Positions 34,383-44,631 are shown, numbered from the stretch's first letter. The stretch is DNA of 64,000 nucleotides from Agrococcus sp. SL85 (GCF_026625845.1 NZ_CP113066.1:2480001-2544000); one strand, 5' to 3'. A program made the numbers and translations. Notes: generated by a model not told the origin, from the sequence alone.

Positions 34383-36965
34383 CTAGGCCTCGTCGGGCTT
34401 GGCGGTGATGACGCCGGACGACGCGCGGCGCGAGCGGCGCGCGGCGCGGCCCGTGCCGGCCTCGGGAGCCTTGAGGGCGTCGAGCGCGCCGCCGAGCAGC
34501 CCGTCGAGCTCCTCGGGGGTGGCGCGGCGGTCCTCGGTCTCGCCGGAGGCGGCCACCGGGATGTCGAGGATCGTCACGACCGGCTCGGCCTTCGCCTCCT
34601 CGACCACCGCCTCGACGGCGGCGGGGCGCGGCTCCACGATGCCCGAGACGGGCGCAGGCTCGGCGCCCGCGTGGTCGGCCGCGGCGTGCTCGCCGTGCTC
34701 ATCGGGAGCCTTGCCGCGACCCGCCGAGGCGATCTGCGACAGGCCCTTGCGCATGTCGTCGGTGATCGCGTGCGTGCCGCCGTGGCTCTGCTGCTGGTGG
34801 CTCTGCGCCTGCTGGCCGCCCTGCTGGCCCTGCTGCGCCTGCTGCTGCTGGTCGCCGCCCTTGCCGCGACCGCGGCGCCGGCCGCCGCCCGATCCCTGCT
34901 CGCCCTGCTGCTGCCGCTGCGGCTTCGAGATCGGCTCGTGGTGCACGATGATGCCGCGGCCCGCGCAGACCTCGCACGCCTCCGAGTACGACTCGAGGAG
35001 CCCAAGGCCCAGCTTCTTGCGGGTCATCTGCACGAGGCCGAGGCTCGTGACCTCCGCCACCTGGTGCTTCGTGCGGTCGCGCGAGAGGCACTCGACGAGG
35101 CGGCGCAGCACGAGGTCGCGGTTCGACTCGAGCACCATGTCGATGAAGTCGATGACGATGATGCCGCCGATGTCGCGCAGGCGCAGCTGCCGCACGATCT
35201 CCTCGGCCGCCTCGAGGTTGTTCTTGGTGACGGTCTCCTCGAGGTTGCCGCCGGCGCCGACGAAGCGGCCCGTGTTGACGTCGACGACCGTCATCGCCTC
35301 GGTGCGGTCGATGATGAGCGAGCCGCCGGAGGGCAGCCACACCTTGCGGTCGAGCGCCTTGTCGATCTGCTCCGCGATGCGGAAGTGCGAGAAGGGGTCG
35401 TCGGTGCCCTCGTAGGCCTCGACGCGGTCGAGCAGGTCGGGCGCGATGGCCTCGAGGTACTCGCGGATCGTCGTGAGGGCCTCGGAGCCCTGGATGACGA
35501 GCTTGTGGAAGTCCTCGTTGAAGACGTCGCGGACGATCTTCACGAGCAGGTCGGGCTCGGCGTGCAGGCGCTGCGGGGCGCTGCCCGACTGCCGCTGCTG
35601 CTGGATGCGCTCCCACTGGCGGGTGAGGCGCTCGACGTCGCGCGTGAGCTGCTCCTCGGTGGCGCCCTCGGCCGCGGTGCGCACGATGACGCCCACGCCC
35701 TCCGGCAGCACCTGCTTGAGGATCTTCTTCAGGCGCGCGCGCTCGGTGTCGGGGAGCTTGCGCGAGATGCCGTTCATCGAGCCGCCGGGCACCGACACGA
35801 GGTAGCGGCCGGGCAGCGAGATCTGGCTCGTGAGGCGCGCGCCCTTGTGGCCCACCGGGTCCTTCGTGACCTGCACGAGCACGGTGTCGCCGGGCTTCAG
35901 CGCGAGCTCGATCTTGCGGGGCTGGCCCTCGAGCTCGGCGGCGTCCCAGTCGACCTCGCCCGAGTAGAGCACCGCGTTGCGGCCCTTGCCGATGTCGACG
36001 AACGCCGCCTCCATGCTGGGCAGCACGTTCTGCACGCGGCCGAGGTAGACGTTGCCGATGAGGCTCGACTCCGACGACTTCGCGACGTAGTGCTCGACGA
36101 GCACGCCGTCCTCGAGCACGGCGAGCTGCACGCGGTCGTGCTTCGAGCGCACGATCATCTGGCGCTCGACGGCCTCGCGGCGGGCGAGGAACTCGGTCTC
36201 GGTGACGACGGTGCGACGGCGTCCGGCGTCGCGGCCCTCGCGGCGGCGCTGGCGCTTCGCCTCGAGGCGCGTGGAGCCCTTGATGCGCTGCGGCTCGGTG
36301 ATGAGCGGCTTCTCGTCCTCGGCCTCGCGGCCGCGGCCCGTGCGCGAGGATCGCGAGCGCGAGCGGCGCGAGCGCCGGTTCGAGGGCTCGTCGTCCTCCT
36401 CCTCGTCCTCGTCGTCGCCGTCGATCGCGGGGAGCGACGGGAGCACCGAGAGGTCGGGCGCGTGGAAGAGCAGGCCGAAGGGGCCCGCGGGCGCCTCGGG
36501 CATGGCGAGCGCCGCCTGCAGCGCGGCGTCCGCGTCGGAGCGCGGCTCGGCGCCGGCGTCCTGGGGCTCGGCCTCGGTGGCGGACGCGGCGTCGGCGTGG
36601 CCGGGGTCGACGAGGCCGGGCTCGTGGCCCGGCTCGGCGTCGCCCGCGGGCAGCGCGGCCTCGCGCTCGGCCGGCCGCGCCTCGGCGGCCGCGTCGGCGA
36701 CGGGCTGCGGCGCTGCTGCCGCCCCGTCCACGGCCAGCGGCGCGGCGGCCGCCTCGCCCGTCTCGCGCTGGGCGGGCTGCGCGTCGCCGGGGGCCTCGGA
36801 GGCCCGCCGGCGCGAGGCAGTGGCTCGCTTGCGGCGCGGCTTCGCGGGTGCCCCCGCCCCGGCGTCGTCGGCCGCGTCGGTCGTCGTCGCCTCGAGCTGG
36901 AGGTCCAGCTGGTCGGCCTGGTCTGCTGCGGTGCCCTCGGGGAGGGTCGAGTCGTTGTCCACCAT
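34383..36965 (-). CDS. rne: Ribonuclease E/G
   Basis: RNase E/G makes endonucleolytic cuts in mRNA, rRNA and tRNA precursors. In this 860-residue protein the catalytic core is central: an S1 domain (VEHYVAKSSESSLIGNVYLG), the 5'-sensor and DNase I-like region (RTEAMTVVDVNTGRFVG, IGGIIVIDFIDM with catalytic Asp), and a zinc-link CEVCAGRG. It is flanked by long disordered arms: an acidic/Ala-rich N-arm to about residue 210 with a basic SRRSRSRSSRTGRGR patch, and a Gln/Gly/basic C-arm (RRRGRGKGGDQQQQAQQGQQ) likely binding RNA or partners. This layout is typical of actinobacterial RNase E. Confidence 0.92.
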   Translation of the reverse strand: MVDNDSTLPEGTAADQADQLDLQLEATTTDAADDAGAGAPAKPRRKRATASRRRASEAPGDAQPAQRETGEAAAAPLAVDGAAAAPQPVADAAAEARPAEREAALPAGDAEPGHEPGLVDPGHADAASATEAEPQDAGAEPRSDADAALQAALAMPEAPAGPFGLLFHAPDLSVLPSLPAIDGDDEDEEEDDEPSNRRSRRSRSRSSRTGRGREAEDEKPLITEPQRIKGSTRLEAKRQRRREGRDAGRRRTVVTETEFLARREAVERQMIVRSKHDRVQLAVLEDGVLVEHYVAKSSESSLIGNVYLGRVQNVLPSMEAAFVDIGKGRNAVLYSGEVDWDAAELEGQPRKIELALKPGDTVLVQVTKDPVGHKGARLTSQISLPGRYLVSVPGGSMNGISRKLPDTERARLKKILKQVLPEGVGVIVRTAAEGATEEQLTRDVERLTRQWERIQQQRQSGSAPQRLHAEPDLLVKIVRDVFNEDFHKLVIQGSEALTTIREYLEAIAPDLLDRVEAYEGTDDPFSHFRIAEQIDKALDRKVWLPSGGSLIIDRTEAMTVVDVNTGRFVGAGGNLEETVTKNNLEAAEEIVRQLRLRDIGGIIVIDFIDMVLESNRDLVLRRLVECLSRDRTKHQVAEVTSLGLVQMTRKKLGLGLLESYSEACEVCAGRGIIVHHEPISKPQRQQQGEQGSGGGRRRGRGKGGDQQQQAQQGQQGGQQAQSHQQQSHGGTHAITDDMRKGLSQIASAGRGKAPDEHGEHAAADHAGAEPAPVSGIVEPRPAAVEAVVEEAKAEPVVTILDIPVAASGETEDRRATPEELDGLLGGALDALKAPEAGTGRAARRSRRASSGVITAKPDEA

Positions 36966-37139
36966 CGCTGGCGTGCTCCTGTCGCGACCGGCGCCGCCGG
37001 TCGGAATCTCTCGTCGCGGCCCGGGACGCGCCCGGCGCGAAGCTTCCTGTCATCCCCTCTCGGGGATGGCCCGGGCGAGGCGTTCGCCGCCCGGAAAAAC
37101 CTGTGCGTGCGCCCGTCGGGCGCGCTAGCGGGGAGTCTA
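36966..37139 (-). promoter_or_regulatory. Structured 5' leader of the RNase E/G gene
   Basis: The roughly 170 nt upstream of the ATG form several strong hairpins: GACCGGC/GCCGGTC (36986-37002), CATCCCC/GGGGATG (37051-37068), a CCGGGCG/CGCCCGG stem (about 37070-37094) and GCGCCCG/CGGGCGC near 37108-37124 followed, in the transcript sense, by TTTTT. TAGACT (37134-37139, minus strand) could be the -10. RNase E genes are classically autoregulated through 5' leader cleavage; that role here is inferred from structure and position. Confidence 0.45.
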
Positions 37140-37219
37140 CCCCACGGGCGCTCCGTGCGCGCAGGAACGGACGCGGAGTCCGGGAGCGGGCACGCGCCGC
37201 GCACCGCTCGGGCCTGCGC

Positions 37220-37903
37220 TCAGGGGAGCACGACGCGCACGGCGAGCGCGACGAAGGCCGCCGCGGCGAGGAGCGTGCCCGCGATCGCGAGCCTGCCGTG
37301 CGGCTGCACCCGCCGCCCGATGCGCGAGCCGACGAGCACGAGGAGCGTGAGGTAGGCGGCCGAGACGACCTCGAGGATCAGCATGAGGGTCACGAGGTCG
37401 CCGAGCGGCGTCGGCGAGGCGGGGTCGATGAACTGCACGAAGAACGAGGCGAGGAACAGGATCGCCTTCGGGTTCAGGAGGCTCGTGACGAGCGCCGTGC
37501 GGTAGGGCGAGAGCCGCGGGCTCGCGATGATCGGGTTCGGCGTCGTCGGCGGCTGCAGCGGGCTCTCGGTCGGATCCGGCTCGGCGCGGCGGTCGCGCCG
37601 GGCGCGGATGCGCGCGAGCGCGCTGCGCACGAGCCCGAGCGCGAGCCACAGCAGGTAGAGCGCGCCCGCCGAGACGAGGACCGTGTAGACGACGGGGTTG
37701 GCCGCGAGCGCCTGCGCCGAGAGCACGGCGAGCACCATGAGCACGGCGTCGCCCGTGAAGACGCCGAGCATCGCGCGGAAGCCCGCCCGGGTGCCGGCGC
37801 GGAGCGCCGTCGTCGCCACGTACAGGCTGTTGGCCCCGGGCAGCAGCACGATCACGACGACCCCGGCGGTGAAGGCGGCGAGCGTCGCGAGGTCGAAGCT
37901 CAT
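37220..37903 (-). CDS. LysE-family amino acid exporter (LeuE-like)
   Basis: The 227-residue protein has six hydrophobic helices and the LysE/RhtB signature VVIVLLPGANSLYVATTALRAGTRAGFRAMLG at the N-terminus, with SLLNPKAILFLASFFVQF after a cytoplasmic, charged loop (RIRARRDRRAEPDPTE). The PNP-to-LNPKAI pattern places it nearer LeuE. It exports amino acids by proton exchange; the exact substrate is unknown. The start is ATG 37903 with GAGGGG upstream. It is divergent from the VKOR gene. Confidence 0.85.
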   Translation of the reverse strand: MSFDLATLAAFTAGVVVIVLLPGANSLYVATTALRAGTRAGFRAMLGVFTGDAVLMVLAVLSAQALAANPVVYTVLVSAGALYLLWLALGLVRSALARIRARRDRRAEPDPTESPLQPPTTPNPIIASPRLSPYRTALVTSLLNPKAILFLASFFVQFIDPASPTPLGDLVTLMLILEVVSAAYLTLLVLVGSRIGRRVQPHGRLAIAGTLLAAAAFVALAVRVVLP

Positions 37904-38005
37904 CGCCGTCCCCTCGGTCGTGCCCGGCGCGGCTCATGGCAGATCCAGGGCGCGCGCGCCCGTGCCCGCCGCCGGGCGCCTGGCAGGATGTGCGCAGGAG
38001 GTCCC

Positions 38006-38674
38006 ATGAGCACCCGCACCGCATCCCGCGCCGACGCCCCGGCCGCACCTGAGCGCCCCGACCCCGCGGCGGCGCACATCGCAGCGCCGCGCTGGCTCGG
38101 CGCGGTGCTCGTCGTCACGGGCATCATCGGCCTCATCGGCGCCTTCGCGCTCTCGGTCGAGCGCATCCACCTGCTGCAGTTCCCGGAGGAGCAGCTCTCC
38201 TGCGACGTCAACCCGTTCCTCTCGTGCTCGGGCGCGATGGAGTCGGAGCAGGGCCGCATCTTCGGCTTCCCCAACCCGTTCATCGGCCTCATGGCCTTCC
38301 CTGCCTCCATCATCATGGGTGCGCTCGCCCTCGGCGGCACGCGCCTGCCGCGCTGGGTGTGGACGGCCTTCTCGGTCGGCGTGCTCGGCGGCATGGTGCT
38401 CGTGCTGTGGCTCTTCGCGCAGTCGGTCTTCGTGCTCGGCTTCGTGTGCCCGTGGTGCTTCCTCGTCTGGATGACGATGTACGCGATGTCGTTCCCGCTG
38501 TGGACCTGGGCGATCGGCGCAGGCGCGATCCCGGCGCCGGCCGGTCTGCGGCGCGCGGCGGCGCGGCTCTCGTCGTGGGGCTGGGTGCTCTCGCTCGGGC
38601 TCGCGGTCGCCGTGGTGCTGACGATCATGCTCGCGCTGCCGGGCATCCCCCGCTTCCTGCTCGGCGGGCTCTAG
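38006..38674 (+). CDS. Vitamin K epoxide reductase (VKOR) family protein
   Basis: Bacterial VKOR reoxidises a DsbA-type partner with quinone, replacing DsbB. The 222-residue protein has a short Ala/Pro N-tail, one helix, the outer Cys pair in LSCDVNPFLSCSGAM, then FGFPNPFIGLMAFP, three more helices, and the quinone-proximal redox CPWC in VLGFVCPWCFLVWM. The start is ATG 38006 with AGGAGG upstream. There is no fused thioredoxin domain and no DsbA gene nearby. Confidence 0.88.
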   Translation: MSTRTASRADAPAAPERPDPAAAHIAAPRWLGAVLVVTGIIGLIGAFALSVERIHLLQFPEEQLSCDVNPFLSCSGAMESEQGRIFGFPNPFIGLMAFPASIIMGALALGGTRLPRWVWTAFSVGVLGGMVLVLWLFAQSVFVLGFVCPWCFLVWMTMYAMSFPLWTWAIGAGAIPAPAGLRRAAARLSSWGWVLSLGLAVAVVLTIMLALPGIPRFLLGGL

Positions 38675-38685
38675 CCCCGAGCACG

Positions 38686-38719
38686 ACGACGCCCCGGGCC
38701 GCTCGGCCCGGGGCGTCGT
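38686..38719. terminator. Bidirectional terminator between VKOR and ndk
   Basis: A 15-bp perfect stem, ACGACGCCCCGGGCC and its complement, with a GCTC loop, sits between convergent genes 12 nt after the VKOR stop. Confidence 0.8.
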
Positions 38720-38749
38720 GCATGCGGTCGCGGCGGGCGCGACCCGGGA

Positions 38750-39160
38750 TCAGGCGAACCAGAGCGCGAGCTCGCGCGCGGCGGACTCCTCGGAGTCGGA
38801 GCCGTGCACGAGGTTCTGCTGCACGGGCAGGCCCCAGTCGCGGCCGAGGTCGCCGCGGATCGTGCCGGGCGCCGCGGTCGTCGGGTCGGTGGTGCCGGCG
38901 AGCGAGCGGAAGCCCTCGATGACGCGGTCGCCCTCGAGGCGGATCGCGACGGAGGGCCCCGAGAGCATGAACTCGACGAGCGGCTCGAAGAAGGGCTTGC
39001 CGCGGTGCTCGGCGTAGTGCTCCTCGAGCAGCGCCCGCTCGGGCGTCACGAGCCGCAGGTCGGCGATCGCGTAGCCCTTGGCCTCGATGCGGGCGAGGAT
39101 CTGGCCGGTCAGCTGGCGGCGGACGCCGTCGGGCTTGATGAGGACGAGGGTGCTCTGCAT
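38750..39160 (-). CDS. ndk: Nucleoside-diphosphate kinase
   Basis: Ndk balances NTP pools through a phospho-His intermediate. The 136-residue protein shows TLVLIKPDGVRRQLTGQILA, the P-loop-like region and the active-site NLVHGSDSEESA, with His near residue 118. TAGGCT lies 7 nt upstream of the ATG on the minus strand and the previous gene ends in a terminator, so a separate leaderless transcript is likely. Confidence 0.95.
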   Translation of the reverse strand: MQSTLVLIKPDGVRRQLTGQILARIEAKGYAIADLRLVTPERALLEEHYAEHRGKPFFEPLVEFMLSGPSVAIRLEGDRVIEGFRSLAGTTDPTTAAPGTIRGDLGRDWGLPVQQNLVHGSDSEESAARELALWFA

Positions 39161-39181
39161 GGCTCCCAGCCTACCGACGGG

Positions 39182-39223
39182 CGAGGCCCCCGCCGTGCCC
39201 CGCGAGGGCTGGCGGGGGCCTCG
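39182..39223 (-). terminator. Terminator downstream of DUF4233 gene
   Basis: A 13-bp perfect stem CGAGGCCCCCGCC/GGCGGGGGCCTCG with a 16-nt loop follows the DUF4233 stop and separates the ileS-folC operon from ndk. Confidence 0.75.
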
Positions 39224-39231
39224 TGCGGAGG

Positions 39232-39624
39232 TCACTCCCCCGGGGCTCCGCGGGGGTCGAGGCCGGCGGCGCGGCGCTGGCGCTCGATCTGCCGCGCCTT
39301 CGAGAAGCAGTAGATCCAGAGCGCGACGAGCGCGGCGGCGACGACGCCCCAGACGGGCTCGAAGACCGTGAGCGCCGCGACGAGCACCTGCACGCCGAGG
39401 CTCGGGATCCAGCCCCACGGGCGCGAGAGCAGGGGCATCGTGCCGATGAGCAGCACCATGACCGCGAGGAAGGCGACGGGAGCGGGCCAGTCGCGCGTCA
39501 CGCCCCAGGTGGCGAGCGCGCCGAAGGCGAGCCCCGCGGCCTGGAGGCCGTGGGTGATGCGCAGCAGCGCCTCCATGGCGCCGCGCTTCGGACGCGCGCG
39601 GCGCGGGCGCGGAGCCTCGGTCAT
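39232..39624 (-). CDS. DUF4233 membrane protein
   Basis: The 130-residue protein has four hydrophobic helices behind a basic Pro/Arg N-tail (RPRRARPKRG); the motif PLLSRPWGWIPSLGVQVLV is typical of DUF4233, found almost always between folC and ndk in Actinobacteria. Function is unknown. It overlaps folC by 4 nt. Confidence 0.85.
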   Translation of the reverse strand: MTEAPRPRRARPKRGAMEALLRITHGLQAAGLAFGALATWGVTRDWPAPVAFLAVMVLLIGTMPLLSRPWGWIPSLGVQVLVAALTVFEPVWGVVAAALVALWIYCFSKARQIERQRRAAGLDPRGAPGE

Positions 39625-41096
39625 CGCTCCTCCTCGTCGGTGATGCGGATGGTGGCCGCCTGGCGGCGCGCGTCGGGCCGCTGCAGCCAGCCGGCCTCGC
39701 GCGCATGGGCGAGCACGTCGCCGAGCAGCGTGATGGAGCCCGTGACGACCACGGCGCCGCCGCGGTCGGAGGCCGCGTCGCGCGCCGCCTCGACGGCCGT
39801 GCCGAGGTCGGGCTCGACGAGCACGCGCTCGGCGCCCAGCACCTCGACGGCGACCGCCGCGAGCTCGTCGGCGTCGACGGCGCGCTCCGACGTCGACTGG
39901 GTCACGACGACCTCGTCGACGACGGGCTCGAGCGCGCGGAGCACGCCCGCGGCGTCCTTGCCCGCGAGCACGCCGAGCACGAGCGTCACGCGCTCGAGCC
40001 CGAAGAACTCGCCGAGCGCGACGCGCAGCGCCTCGGCTCCGTGCGGGTTGTGGGCGGCGTCGACGACGACGAGCGGGTGCGCGCCGATCGCCTCGAGGCG
40101 GCCGGGCGAGGTGGCCGCGCCGAGGCCCGCGGCGAGCACCTCGCCGGTCATCGGCTGGCGGCCGCCGCCGAGGAAGGCCTCGACGGCGACCATCGCGAGC
40201 GCGGCGTTCCTGCCCTGGTGGGCGCCCATGAGCGGCACGAGCTGGTCGATGTACTCGGCGGCGAGGCCGTGGACCGTCACCAGCTGGCCGCCGACGGCGA
40301 CCGCGTGCGACTCCAGCGCGAAGTCGCGGCCCTCGACGAGCAGCGTCGCGCCGACCTCGTTGGCGCGCGCCTCGAGCACCGCGAGCGCCTCGGGGGCCTG
40401 CGCGGCGGAGACCGCGATCGCCTCGGGCTTGATGATGCCCGCCTTCTCGCGCGCGATCGCCTCGACGGTCGAGCCGAGGCGGTTCGTGTGGTCGAGCGCG
40501 ATCGGCGTGATGACGGCGACGTCGCCGTCGGCGACGTTCGTGGAGTCCCAGGTGCCCCCCATGCCCACCTCGAGCACGGCCACGTCGACGGGGGCGTCCG
40601 CCATGACGGCGAGCGCGAGCACCGTGAAGGCCTCGAAGAACGTCAGCCGCCGCTCCCCCGCCGCCTCGAGCTCGGCGTCGACCATCGCGAGGAACGGCTC
40701 GATGTCCTCGTAGCCGCGAGCGAAGGCCTCGTCGGTCACGGGCTCGCCGTCGATCATGATGCGCTCGGTGACGCGCTCGAGGTGCGGGCTCGTCAGCAGG
40801 CCCGTGCGCAGGCCGTGGGCGCGCAGCAGCGCGTCGACCATGCGGGCCGTGGAGCCCTTGCCGTTCGTGCCCGTGAGGTGCACGACGCGGAACGAGCGCT
40901 GCGGGTCGCCGAGCAGCTCGACGGCGCGGCGCGTCGCGGCGATGCGCGGCTCGACGGCCTGCTCGCCCGCGCGCTCGAGCAGCGCCTCGTAGGCGGCCTG
41001 CGCGGCCTCGCGGTCCTCGAGCGAGTCGAGGATGCGGTCGTCGACGTCGCGCCCGGCGTCCTCGGGCAGCGCCGGGGGCAGCTGGTCGTCGCTCAT
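39621..41096 (-). CDS. folC: Bifunctional dihydrofolate synthase/folylpolyglutamate synthase
   Basis: FolC adds glutamate to dihydropteroate and folates. The 491-residue Mur-ligase-fold protein shows the P-loop [20 protein letters not shown], the Mg/ATP segment [17 protein letters not shown], and the C-terminal domain [16 protein letters not shown]. An N-terminal acidic extension of about 45 residues precedes the core. The ATG overlaps the ileS stop by 4 nt, giving the standard ileS-folC-DUF4233 operon. Confidence 0.92.
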   Translation of the reverse strand: MSDDQLPPALPEDAGRDVDDRILDSLEDREAAQAAYEALLERAGEQAVEPRIAATRRAVELLGDPQRSFRVVHLTGTNGKGSTARMVDALLRAHGLRTGLLTSPHLERVTERIMIDGEPVTDEAFARGYEDIEPFLAMVDAELEAAGERRLTFFEAFTVLALAVMADAPVDVAVLEVGMGGTWDSTNVADGDVAVITPIALDHTNRLGSTVEAIAREKAGIIKPEAIAVSAAQAPEALAVLEARANEVGATLLVEGRDFALESHAVAVGGQLVTVHGLAAEYIDQLVPLMGAHQGRNAALAMVAVEAFLGGGRQPMTGEVLAAGLGAATSPGRLEAIGAHPLVVVDAAHNPHGAEALRVALGEFFGLERVTLVLGVLAGKDAAGVLRALEPVVDEVVVTQSTSERAVDADELAAVAVEVLGAERVLVEPDLGTAVEAARDAASDRGGAVVVTGSITLLGDVLAHAREAGWLQRPDARRQAATIRITDEEER

Positions 41097-44000
41097 GCCT
41101 GCACCTCCTCGGCCACGGCGCGCTCGAGGCGGATCGACAGCGGCGAGCCGTCGCCGACGCGGTGCGCGGTGCCGGCGTCGGCGAGCTCGCCCGCCGCGTC
41201 GTCCACCCGCTCCACCTGCACGTCGAGCGCGAGCGTCTCGCCGGCGACGAGCGCGGCGTTCGCCTCGATGGCGGCGACGCCGTGGGCGTCGGAGCCGAGC
41301 ACGAGGCGGATGCGGTCGCTCACGTCGAGCCCCGCGTCCTTGCGCGCGGCCTGCACGGCGCGCACGACGTCGCGCGCGAGGCCCTCGGCCTCGAGCTCGG
41401 GCGTCGTGGCGGTGTCGAGCACCACGAACCCGCCGCCGGGCAGGAAGCCCACGGCCGCGGCCTCGTCGGCGACCTCGAGCGCGAGCTCGTACTCGCCGGG
41501 CTCGAGCGCGATGCCGCCTGCCACGACGACGTCGCCGTCGATCGACCAGTCGCCCGCGCGGGCGGCCTGGATGGCCGTCTGCACGCCCTTGCCGATGCGC
41601 GGGCCCGCGGCACGGGCGTTGACCTGCAGGCGCCGGCTGATGCCGTAGCGCTCGAGCGCGTCGGGCCCCGCGGCCTCGAGCACGGCCTCGCGCACGTTCA
41701 GCTCGTCCTGGAGCACGCCCGCGAAGGGTGCGACGTCGACCTCGCCGACGACCGTGAGGCGCGGCAGCGGCAGGCGCACGCGCTTGCGCGCCTGCTTGCG
41801 GAGCGCGTTGCCGACGCTCGCGATGGCGCGCACCGCGTCCATCTGCGCGACGAGCGCGGGGTCCTCCGGCAGCGCCGCGGCCTCGGGCCAGTCGGTGAGG
41901 TGCACCGAGCGCTCGCCCGTGAGGCCCTTCCACACCTCCTCGGCGACGAGCGGCGAGAGCGGCGCGGCGATGCGCGTCAGCGTCTCGAGCACCGTCCAGA
42001 GGGTGTCGAAGGCCTCGGAGCCGCTGCCGTCCTCGGCCACGCCCTCCCAGAAGCGGTCGCGCGAGCGGCGCACGTACCAGTTCGTGAGCACGTCGAGGAA
42101 CTCGCGCACGGCGAGCGTCGCGCCCGTCGCGTCGAGGCGCTCGAGGCTCGCCCCGGCGGTCTCGACCGTGTCGCGGAGCTTCGCGAGGATGTAGCGGTCG
42201 AGCACGTCGGTCGACGCCGTCGAGCGCTTCGCGAGGTACGGCTGGCCGCCCTGCGCGCGGTTGGCGTAGGTGGCGAAGAAGTACCAGGTCGACCACAGCG
42301 GCAGGTGGAACTGGCGCAGCGCCTCGCGGATGCCCTCCTCCGAGACGACGAAGTTGCCGCCCCGCAGGATCGAGCCCTGCAGCAGGTTCCAGCGCACCGC
42401 ATCCGAGCCGTAGGCGTCGAACGACTCGTTGACGTCGGGGTAGTTGCGGCGCGACTTGGAGGCCTTGAAGCCGTCGTCGCCCAGGATGATGCCGTGGCTG
42501 ATGACGTTCCGGAACGCCGGGCGGCCGAAGAGCGCCACCGAGAGCACGTGCAGCACGTAGAACCAGCCGCGCGTCTGCCCGATGTACTCGACGATGTAGT
42601 CGGCGGGGCTGTGGGTCTCGAACCAGCGGGTCGCCTCGAACGGGTAGTGCACCTGCGCGAAGGGCATCGAGCCGGAGTCGAACCACACGTCGAGCACGTC
42701 GGGGATGCGGCGCATGGTGCTGCGCCCCGACGGGTCGTCGGGGTTCGGGCGGGTCAGCTCGTCGATCGCCGGCCGGTGCAGGTCGGTGGGGCGCACGCCG
42801 AAGTCGCGCTCGAGCTCGTCGAGCGAGCCGTACACGTCGGTGCGCGGGAACTCCGGGTCGTCCGAGACCCACACGGGGATGGGGCTGCCCCAGTAGCGGT
42901 TGCGGCTGATCGACCAGTCGCGCGCGCCCTCGAGCCACTTGCCGAACTGGCCGTGCTTGACGTTCTCGGGCACCCAGGTGATCTGCTCGTTCGCGGCGAG
43001 CAGGTCGTCCTTGATGGCGGTGACGCGCACGAACCAGCTCGAGACCGCCTTGTAGATGAGCGGGTTCCGGCAGCGCCAGCAGTGCGGGTAGGAGTGCACG
43101 TAGCTGGCCTGGCGGAGCACGCGGCCCGCCTCCTTGAGCATGCGCGAGAGCGGCTTGTTCGCCTCGAAGACCTGCTGGCCCGCGACGGGCGGCACCGAGG
43201 AGAGGAAGCGGCCGCCGTCGTCGACGGAGAGGATCGTGGGGATGCCCGCGGCGCTCGTGATGCGCTGGTCGTCCTCGCCGTAGGCGGGCGCCTGGTGCAC
43301 GATGCCCGTGCCGTCGCCCGTGGAGACGTAGTCGTCGACGAGGATGCGGAAGGCGCGCTCGGTGCCCCACTGCTCCGCGTCGGCGAAGAAGTCGAAGATC
43401 GGCTCGTACTCGACGTCGGCGAGCTCGGCGCCGACGACCGTGCGCTCGATCGCCGCGGTCGCGGCCGCGGCGTCCTCGTAGCCGAGGTCCTTCGCGTGGG
43501 CGCCGACGAGCGGCTCGGCGAGCAGGAACGCGCCCTCGCCCGCGGTGGTGCCGGCGGGGCCGGCGGGCACGACCGCGTAGGGGATCTCGGACCCGACCGC
43601 GAGCGCCAGGTTCGTCGGCAGCGTCCAGGGCGTCGTCGTCCAGGCGAGCGCCTCGACGCCGACGAGCCCGAGCGCCTCCGCGCGCTCGCCGCGCATCGGG
43701 AAGGTGACGGTGAGCGTCGTGTCCTGGCGATCCTGGTAGACGTCGTCGTCCATGCGCAGCTCGTGGTTCGAGAGCGGCGTCTCGTCGCGCCAGCAGTACG
43801 GCAGCACGCGGTGGCCCTCGTAGGCGAGGCCCTTGTCGTGGAGCGTCTTGAACGCCCACATCACCGACTCCATGTAGTCGAGGTCGAGGGTCTTGTAGCC
43901 GCCCTCGAAGTCGACCCAGCGGGCCTGGCGGGTGACGTAGGCCTCCCACTCGTCCATGTAGCGCAGCACCGACTCGCGCGCCTTGCCGTTGAAGACGTCG

Positions 44001-44389
44001 ACGCCCATGGCCTCGATCTCGGCCTTCTCGGTGATGCCGAGCTGCTGCATTGCCTCGAGCTCGGCGGGCAGGCCGTGGGTGTCCCAGCCGAACACGCGGG
44101 GCACCTGCTTGCCGCGCATGGTCTGGAAGCGCGGGAAGACGTCCTTGGCGTAGCCGGTGAGGAGGTGGCCGTAGTGCGGCAGGCCGTTGGCGAAGGGCGG
44201 GCCGTCGTAGAAGACCCACTCCTGGCAGCCCTCGCGGCGCTCGAGCGAGGCGCGGAAGGTGTCGTCGCCCTTCCAGAAGGCGAGGATGCCGCGCTCGATC
44301 GCGGGCAGGTCGGGGCTCGCGACGACGGGGGCGTCGCTCGAGAGGGGGTAGCGCCGGGGGGAATCGACGCTGCGCTGCTGGTCGGTCAC
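41093..44389 (-). CDS. ileS: Isoleucyl-tRNA synthetase, eukaryote-like type
   Basis: The 1098-residue class I synthetase carries [20 protein letters not shown] (HIGH motif as HYGH) near residue 70, a CP1 editing domain with [17 protein letters not shown], and a KMSKS loop that reads [11 protein letters not shown] near residue 643. Length and wording match the type 2, mupirocin-tolerant clade found in actinobacteria. The Ala in KASKS replaces the usual Met. I use GTG 44389, which has CAGGAGA 4-5 nt upstream; ATG 44404 would sit on that Shine-Dalgarno. Expression should be governed by the T-box directly upstream. Confidence 0.93.
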   Translation of the reverse strand: MTDQQRSVDSPRRYPLSSDAPVVASPDLPAIERGILAFWKGDDTFRASLERREGCQEWVFYDGPPFANGLPHYGHLLTGYAKDVFPRFQTMRGKQVPRVFGWDTHGLPAELEAMQQLGITEKAEIEAMGVDVFNGKARESVLRYMDEWEAYVTRQARWVDFEGGYKTLDLDYMESVMWAFKTLHDKGLAYEGHRVLPYCWRDETPLSNHELRMDDDVYQDRQDTTLTVTFPMRGERAEALGLVGVEALAWTTTPWTLPTNLALAVGSEIPYAVVPAGPAGTTAGEGAFLLAEPLVGAHAKDLGYEDAAAATAAIERTVVGAELADVEYEPIFDFFADAEQWGTERAFRILVDDYVSTGDGTGIVHQAPAYGEDDQRITSAAGIPTILSVDDGGRFLSSVPPVAGQQVFEANKPLSRMLKEAGRVLRQASYVHSYPHCWRCRNPLIYKAVSSWFVRVTAIKDDLLAANEQITWVPENVKHGQFGKWLEGARDWSISRNRYWGSPIPVWVSDDPEFPRTDVYGSLDELERDFGVRPTDLHRPAIDELTRPNPDDPSGRSTMRRIPDVLDVWFDSGSMPFAQVHYPFEATRWFETHSPADYIVEYIGQTRGWFYVLHVLSVALFGRPAFRNVISHGIILGDDGFKASKSRRNYPDVNESFDAYGSDAVRWNLLQGSILRGGNFVVSEEGIREALRQFHLPLWSTWYFFATYANRAQGGQPYLAKRSTASTDVLDRYILAKLRDTVETAGASLERLDATGATLAVREFLDVLTNWYVRRSRDRFWEGVAEDGSGSEAFDTLWTVLETLTRIAAPLSPLVAEEVWKGLTGERSVHLTDWPEAAALPEDPALVAQMDAVRAIASVGNALRKQARKRVRLPLPRLTVVGEVDVAPFAGVLQDELNVREAVLEAAGPDALERYGISRRLQVNARAAGPRIGKGVQTAIQAARAGDWSIDGDVVVAGGIALEPGEYELALEVADEAAAVGFLPGGGFVVLDTATTPELEAEGLARDVVRAVQAARKDAGLDVSDRIRLVLGSDAHGVAAIEANAALVAGETLALDVQVERVDDAAGELADAGTAHRVGDGSPLSIRLERAVAEEVQA

Positions 44390-44404
44390 GCGGGTCTCCT
44401 GCAT

Positions 44405-44626
44405 CCATCTGCCTGCCCAGGGGCCTGGGCGTCTCGGATGCGGGGACGCTCTCGCGCGGTACCACCCCGCTTGCGTCCGCCCCGTCGGGGCGGACGCCGC
44501 TTCGTGCTCGGGCGATGACGGGCCTGAACCGTTCGGATCTAGTGAGCCGCAGCCCTCGCGGTGCTGCTGCCGTTCTGCCGACCGCTCCCCGGTGATGGCC
44601 GGATCGATGCGTGTGCCTCGATGCTA
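44405..44626 (-). promoter_or_regulatory. Ile T-box riboswitch (translational type) of ileS, with -10
   Basis: In transcript sense the leader has a TAGCAT -10 (44621-44626), a long stem I with an AGATC specifier region where ATC (44536-44538) matches an Ile codon, a strong GCGTCCGCCCC/GGGGCGGACGC stem III, then the T-box GGGGTGGTACCGCG (about 44455-44468) whose TGGT (44461-44464) can pair with the ACCA end of tRNA-Ile. A final CCCAGG/CCTGGG stem precedes the Shine-Dalgarno. No terminator is seen, fitting the translational T-boxes known for actinobacterial ileS: uncharged tRNA-Ile opens the ribosome site. Confidence 0.88.
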
Positions 44627-44631
44627 CCGCG

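Noticed and set aside
37070..37110. Plus-strand intrinsic terminator near the rne leader
   Set aside because: The CCGGGCG stem is followed by A residues, not T, on the plus strand; on the minus strand the T-run precedes it. It is better read as leader structure.
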